Source: Planctomyces sp. SH-PL62
GTDB taxonomy: Bacteria > Planctomycetota > Planctomycetia > Planctomycetales > Planctomycetaceae
Direction of reading: 5' to 3'
Length of the DNA stretch: 35,123 bases
Assembly: GCA_945893075.1 (NCBI GenBank)
Contig: CAMDDX010000033.1
Span: forward strand, 1 to 35,123
The position numbers and the translations under genes are program-made. The notes under the pieces were generated by a model. That model searched no databases. It saw only the letters and a program-made list of their open reading frames with translations, and was not told the origin of the DNA. Numbering within the stretch: the first letter of the stretch is position 1; each line of letters opens with the position of its first letter. Below, piece by piece: positions 32,102 to 35,123 of this stretch.

Positions 32102-33076
32102 ATGCGGCGCGATGGTTCGCAAGTCGTTCATGTCCGCGAATCCGATGCGGGACAATTGCTGGTCGCGCTGTTGCGGCGATTGCAGCCGGACGCGCCGGCT
32201 TCTGAAGCCGCTCAATTGCTGCGCGACCACCGAGTGCAGATTGATGGCAATCTCTGTGAAGAGGGTCGCCGCCGCTTGAAGACGGGCGAGGTCGTGAAGA
32301 TTCTGCCGCACGCGATCGCCGCGCCGCCGACTGCCGACGACATCCACGTCCACTTTGCGGATGAGCAACTCGTCGTCGTTGAAAAACCGTCCGGCATGAC
32401 GACGATGCGACACGCCGACGAAGCGAACTGGTCCGCTCGGAGACAACGGCGCGAATCGACGCTCGCAGACGTGCTGCCCGATGTGCTCGCGAAGTCAGCG
32501 AGTTCCTCACGCGGCAAACAACGACGTCCCATTCGGCCGCGAGTCATCCCCGTGCATCGACTCGACCGCGACACCAGCGGCCTGATGGTTTTCGCTCGCA
32601 CGGCGACCGCCGAAAGATCGCTGGTTGAGCAGTTTCGCGAACACTCGATCGACCGCGCGTACCTCGCCATCGTCAGCGGTGAGATCACCGCACAAACCAT
32701 CGAGTCATTTCTCGCGCGAGATCGCGGCGACGGCAAACGGGGCAGCGTCGCCGATCCGAGTGCCGGGCAACACGCAGTGACGCACCTCCGCCCCGTGGAA
32801 GTCGTCAACGGTTTCACGCTGGTCGAGTGCCGCTTGGAAACCGGCCGCACGCACCAAATCCGCATCCAACTGTCGGAAGCCGGACATTCCGTCTGCGGCG
32901 ACAAAGAGTATCGCGGCCCGCTCGGTCAAAAGCCGCTCCTCGATCGCAGCCGCGCACCACGTCTGGCACTCCACGCCGCCGAACTGGGCTTCCAGCATCC
33001 GCTCACGGGAGAGTCACTGCACTTTGAATCGCGTCTGCCGCGCGACCTCAACGATTTTCTGAGGCGGCTGCGGTGA
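32102..33076 (+). CDS. RluA-family pseudouridine synthase
   Basis: This 324-residue enzyme isomerises uridine to pseudouridine in rRNA or tRNA. Residues about 5-75 are an S4-like RNA-binding domain (LLRDHRVQIDGNL). The catalytic domain begins at about 80 (LVVVEKPSGMTT). The signature HRLDRDTSGLMVFA carries catalytic D155. Later family motifs are RAYLAIVSGEI, LETGRTHQIRIQLSEAGHSVCGDKEYRG and LALHAAELGFQHPLTGE. The target base cannot be told (RluA, RluC and RluD types share these motifs). The start is ATG 32102, with no clear ribosome site between the repeat and the ATG. Confidence 0.92.
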   Translation: MRRDGSQVVHVRESDAGQLLVALLRRLQPDAPASEAAQLLRDHRVQIDGNLCEEGRRRLKTGEVVKILPHAIAAPPTADDIHVHFADEQLVVVEKPSGMTTMRHADEANWSARRQRRESTLADVLPDVLAKSASSSRGKQRRPIRPRVIPVHRLDRDTSGLMVFARTATAERSLVEQFREHSIDRAYLAIVSGEITAQTIESFLARDRGDGKRGSVADPSAGQHAVTHLRPVEVVNGFTLVECRLETGRTHQIRIQLSEAGHSVCGDKEYRGPLGQKPLLDRSRAPRLALHAAELGFQHPLTGESLHFESRLPRDLNDFLRRLR

Positions 33077-33078
33077 AC

Positions 33079-33143
33079 GTAGCCGCGTTCGCCAGAACGC
33101 GGGTTTTCGCCGCATTCACCCGCACTCTGGCGAGTGCGGCTAC
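33079..33143. repeat. GTAG...CTAC REP doublet (GTAGCCGCG type), right of the pseudouridine synthase
   Basis: The left arm is GTAGCCGCGTTCGCCAGAAC then GCGGG. The right arm is CCCGCACTCTGGCGAGTGCG then GCTAC. It is the same family as 32027-32091 and begins 2 bases after the pseudouridine synthase stop, in the 83-base gap between convergent genes. Confidence 0.9.
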
Positions 33144-33159
33144 GATTTTGAAACAGCCG

Positions 33160-33975
33160 CTACGGCGTCTCGACTTCGCTCTTCGCGTCGGTGCCCGTTT
33201 CCAACGCCTTCATCTCGACCACCGTCTGAGCCACTTGTTTGAACGCCGAGCGGGGTTCGTTTTCCCCTTTGCGTTCCATCGTCAGCTTCACAGACCACTG
33301 AGCCATTCCGAACGGGACTTCATCGCTGCGCCACAATTCGGATTCGTGGACCGTGTGATTCTGCAAGTTCTCCGCTTCGTACTTCGCTTTCCATTTCTGA
33401 GCCGTCACCGATCCAACGCCAACTTCCAAGGCTTCCGGCTCGCCGTCTTTCTCCAGCGTCGTGTAGTGCCGGAGCAGCGCGATCTTCGGATAAATTTGCA
33501 GCACCGAGCTGGTCATTTCTTCGACCGGCTTCTCGCCATCTTTGCGAAAGCCTTTCAGAATCGGCAGGAACGAAACCGGGATCGTCTCGTCATCGGCCAG
33601 CTTGCCGATCACGCGACTCTCCGGCACCAGCACTTTGTAGATCGACGCGCCGACCGGACCGGGATTGATCCCCGCCTCGCTCTTCTTGCCGGTCTGCACT
33701 TTGAATTCGAGCCACCGGCAGGGGACGGTCTTGCCTTCATGCTCGGCTTCCTGCTGACCGACGGACTTGATCGTCAGATGCTGAATCCACTGGATCGTCA
33801 GATCGGTGCCGCCGGTGGTGGAGCGGGTCTCGATCTGCTGATACGTCCCTTCATACCGAATCCAAGTGCCGTCGGCCGGCAGCTTCCAAATCAAGCCTTG
33901 AGCGTCCGCTCGCGGCGCAGTGCCGAGGCTCAGTCCAACCACCAACGCGATCACGATTGTCAGCCAGCGAATCAT
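33160..33975 (-). CDS. Exported protein of unknown function
   Basis: This 271-residue protein has a signal peptide (MIRWLTIVIALVVGLSLGTAPRADA) with a clear cleavage site. The mature part looks beta-rich (GLIWKLPADGTWIRYEGTYQQ, IQWIQHLTIKSVGQQ, CRWLEFKVQTGKK) and was not assigned to a family. Proteins of this layout are common in planctomycete envelopes. ATG 33975 has GAGGTGG 4 bases upstream. The open frame continues over 300 codons further only as an antisense shadow of the sppA-type gene. It is divergent from that gene, with 252 bases between, and convergent with the pseudouridine synthase gene. Confidence 0.8.
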   Translation of the reverse strand: MIRWLTIVIALVVGLSLGTAPRADAQGLIWKLPADGTWIRYEGTYQQIETRSTTGGTDLTIQWIQHLTIKSVGQQEAEHEGKTVPCRWLEFKVQTGKKSEAGINPGPVGASIYKVLVPESRVIGKLADDETIPVSFLPILKGFRKDGEKPVEEMTSSVLQIYPKIALLRHYTTLEKDGEPEALEVGVGSVTAQKWKAKYEAENLQNHTVHESELWRSDEVPFGMAQWSVKLTMERKGENEPRSAFKQVAQTVVEMKALETGTDAKSEVETP

Positions 33976-34227
33976 CAGCCACCTCGGTGCCCTGAGGCGA
34001 AATGTCTCGACGAATGCCGCACGAATTCCGTCTCGGCGGCGACCTTCGGCCGGAGTCTGGCACAGCCCGCCAAGAGTGACAAGACCGGGTTTCTCACGGA
34101 CGCGAGTCCGGTTCGGCCGCAGCTTCGCGAGCCGGCACTCGTTACCCCCGCTTGCTGGTGCCGATCTGCCGACCGTAGACTCCAGCCAATGTTCGTGACC
34201 CATTTCCAACGTTCGCGAGACCTTGCC
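33976..34227. promoter_or_regulatory. Divergent promoter region
   Basis: This non-coding gap of 252 bases lies between two genes that start away from each other. The GAGGTGG ribosome site of the minus-strand gene is at its left edge. No -35/-10 boxes or operators could be assigned with confidence. Confidence 0.5.
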
Positions 34228-35123
34228 ATGCCCAGCCCTGTTGGCCTTCGAGCCGCCGTCGTTCGCAGACTTTTCGTGTTGCCTCTCACGCTGACTCTGC
34301 TGGGATTCATCTCGCCGCCGCTCCCCGTCGCCGCTCAAGAGGCCGACAAGTCCGCCGCCGCGACGTGGGCGCACATCGAACTCAAGGGCAGCTACGCCGA
34401 AGGCCCGCAGATGATGGGCCTGTTCGGCGAGGCCAGCGAAAGTCTTTCGGAAGCTCTCGGCCGACTCGACAAGGCGGCCAAGGATGACGCGGTCACTGGC
34501 GTCGTGCTCAAAATCGACGGGCCGCAAATCGGGCGCGGCAAGCTCAACGAATTCCGCCAAGCGATCAGTCGCGTGCGTGCCAAGGGCAAGAAGGTCGTCG
34601 CGTATCTCGATTCGGCGGGGTCGGGAGATTACCTCGTCGCGGCCGGTTGTGATGAAGTCGTGATGCCGGAGTCGGGCGTGCTGATGCTGCTGGGCGTGCG
34701 ATCCGAAGTCAGCTTCTACAAGAATCTGTTCGACTTCCTCGGCGTGAAGGCCGAGATGCTGCGAGTTGGCGAGTACAAGTCGGCCGCCGAACCGTACTCG
34801 CGCACCGAGATGAGCAAAGAGTTCCGCGAGGAACTGGAACAAGTCCTCGGCGACTTTTACGACCAGATGGTCGAGCAGGTCGCGACCGGCCGCGGCCTCA
34901 CCGCCGAGAAAGTCAAAGCGGCGATCGACAACGGTCCGCACACGGCGAACGCTGCGAAGGAACTCGGACTCATCACGCGCGTCGCTTACGAGGACGAACT
35001 GACCGGCATCCTGAAGGGGGACAAGGCCGATACGACCATCAAGCTGGCGAAGCGGTACGGCAAGAAGAAGATCGACACCGACTTCAGCGGCTTCACCGGC
35101 ATGATGAAGATGATGGAAATGCT
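34228..35123 (+). CDS. sppA: SppA-type (S49) signal peptide peptidase, 3' truncated
   Basis: The first 298 codons of an exported or membrane-anchored serine protease run off the window. The N-terminal segment (RRLFVLPLTLTLLGFI, then PVAAQE) is a signal peptide or anchor. SppA-like segments follow: GVVLKIDGPQIGRGK, KKVVAYLDSAGSGDYLVAAGCDEVVMP, and the general-base lysine K184 in VGEYKSAAEPYSR. In the long (67 kDa) SppA type the serine lies in the second half, which would be outside the window. The family clears signal peptides left after export. Start ATG 34228 (MPSPVGLRAA); no strong ribosome site is visible. Confidence 0.87.
   Translation, partial: MPSPVGLRAAVVRRLFVLPLTLTLLGFISPPLPVAAQEADKSAAATWAHIELKGSYAEGPQMMGLFGEASESLSEALGRLDKAAKDDAVTGVVLKIDGPQIGRGKLNEFRQAISRVRAKGKKVVAYLDSAGSGDYLVAAGCDEVVMPESGVLMLLGVRSEVSFYKNLFDFLGVKAEMLRVGEYKSAAEPYSRTEMSKEFREELEQVLGDFYDQMVEQVATGRGLTAEKVKAAIDNGPHTANAAKELGLITRVAYEDELTGILKGDKADTTIKLAKRYGKKKIDTDFSGFTGMMKMMEM

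Noticed and set aside
33976..34941. Long N-terminal extension of the exported unknown protein
   Set aside because: It is antisense to the sppA-type gene and would bury a clear signal peptide internally. A GAGGTGG site supports ATG 33975.

Overview
The window looks like a chromosomal segment of a planctomycete. No rRNA or marker gene is present, so this rests on three things. The first is a dense load of short inverted-repeat elements whose in-frame translations (NPTRKRG, VVPPSGG, PTSEQ and ISNLKS peptides) I associate with planctomycete genomes. The second is the set of protein families, such as a PqqD-like/M50/HlyD fusion, many signal-peptide proteins of unknown function and a very large TPR protein. 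The third is the high GC content. Genus cannot be given.

Layout. Positions 1-693 hold the 3' end of an unrecognised gene. A pair of hairpin-ended repeats follows, then an LRR-Roc-COR-TIR (Roco) signalling protein (1112-3580). A 230 bp nested inverted repeat and smaller hairpins lead to a PhyH-type dioxygenase (3964-4845) and a secreted amidohydrolase (5115-6497). From 12455 down to 6671 the minus strand carries a probable catabolic cluster: an exported cyclase-family hydrolase, two paralogous luciferase-like flavin monooxygenases, a malate/L-lactate/sulfolactate-type dehydrogenase between them, and an HpaI-type aldolase. Repeats fill nearly every gap.

Positions 22744-12886 (minus strand) form a three-gene unit: a 120-residue unrecognised protein, a 210-residue TIR protein, and an exported 2932-residue TPR protein whose GTG start overlaps the TIR stop codon. 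This is the best candidate for an undescribed system. The giant gene also carries seven repeat insertions that all stay in frame. A thioredoxin-like gene follows at 23527-22964 (minus), then a putA-type proline catabolism fusion (23729-26833, plus) with one more repeat in its interdomain linker.

Positions 31484-26916 (minus) read as an export operon: a lipoprotein-like YHS/TRASH protein, an HlyD-type adaptor, and a membrane protein joining PqqD-like, M50 zinc-protease and HlyD parts. The right end holds a small membrane protein, an RluA-family pseudouridine synthase bracketed by two copies of one repeat, an exported protein of unknown function, and the start of an SppA-type protease that runs off the window.

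The strongest theme is the repeats. There are about ten families and more than twenty copies in 35 kb. Most are REP-doublet-like, and one group has GTAG...CTAC ends. They lie between genes, against stop codons, at a signal-peptide start and inside coding sequence. No transposase is in the window, so they must be mobilised in trans or be old. No tRNA, rRNA, CRISPR array or complete insertion sequence was seen.
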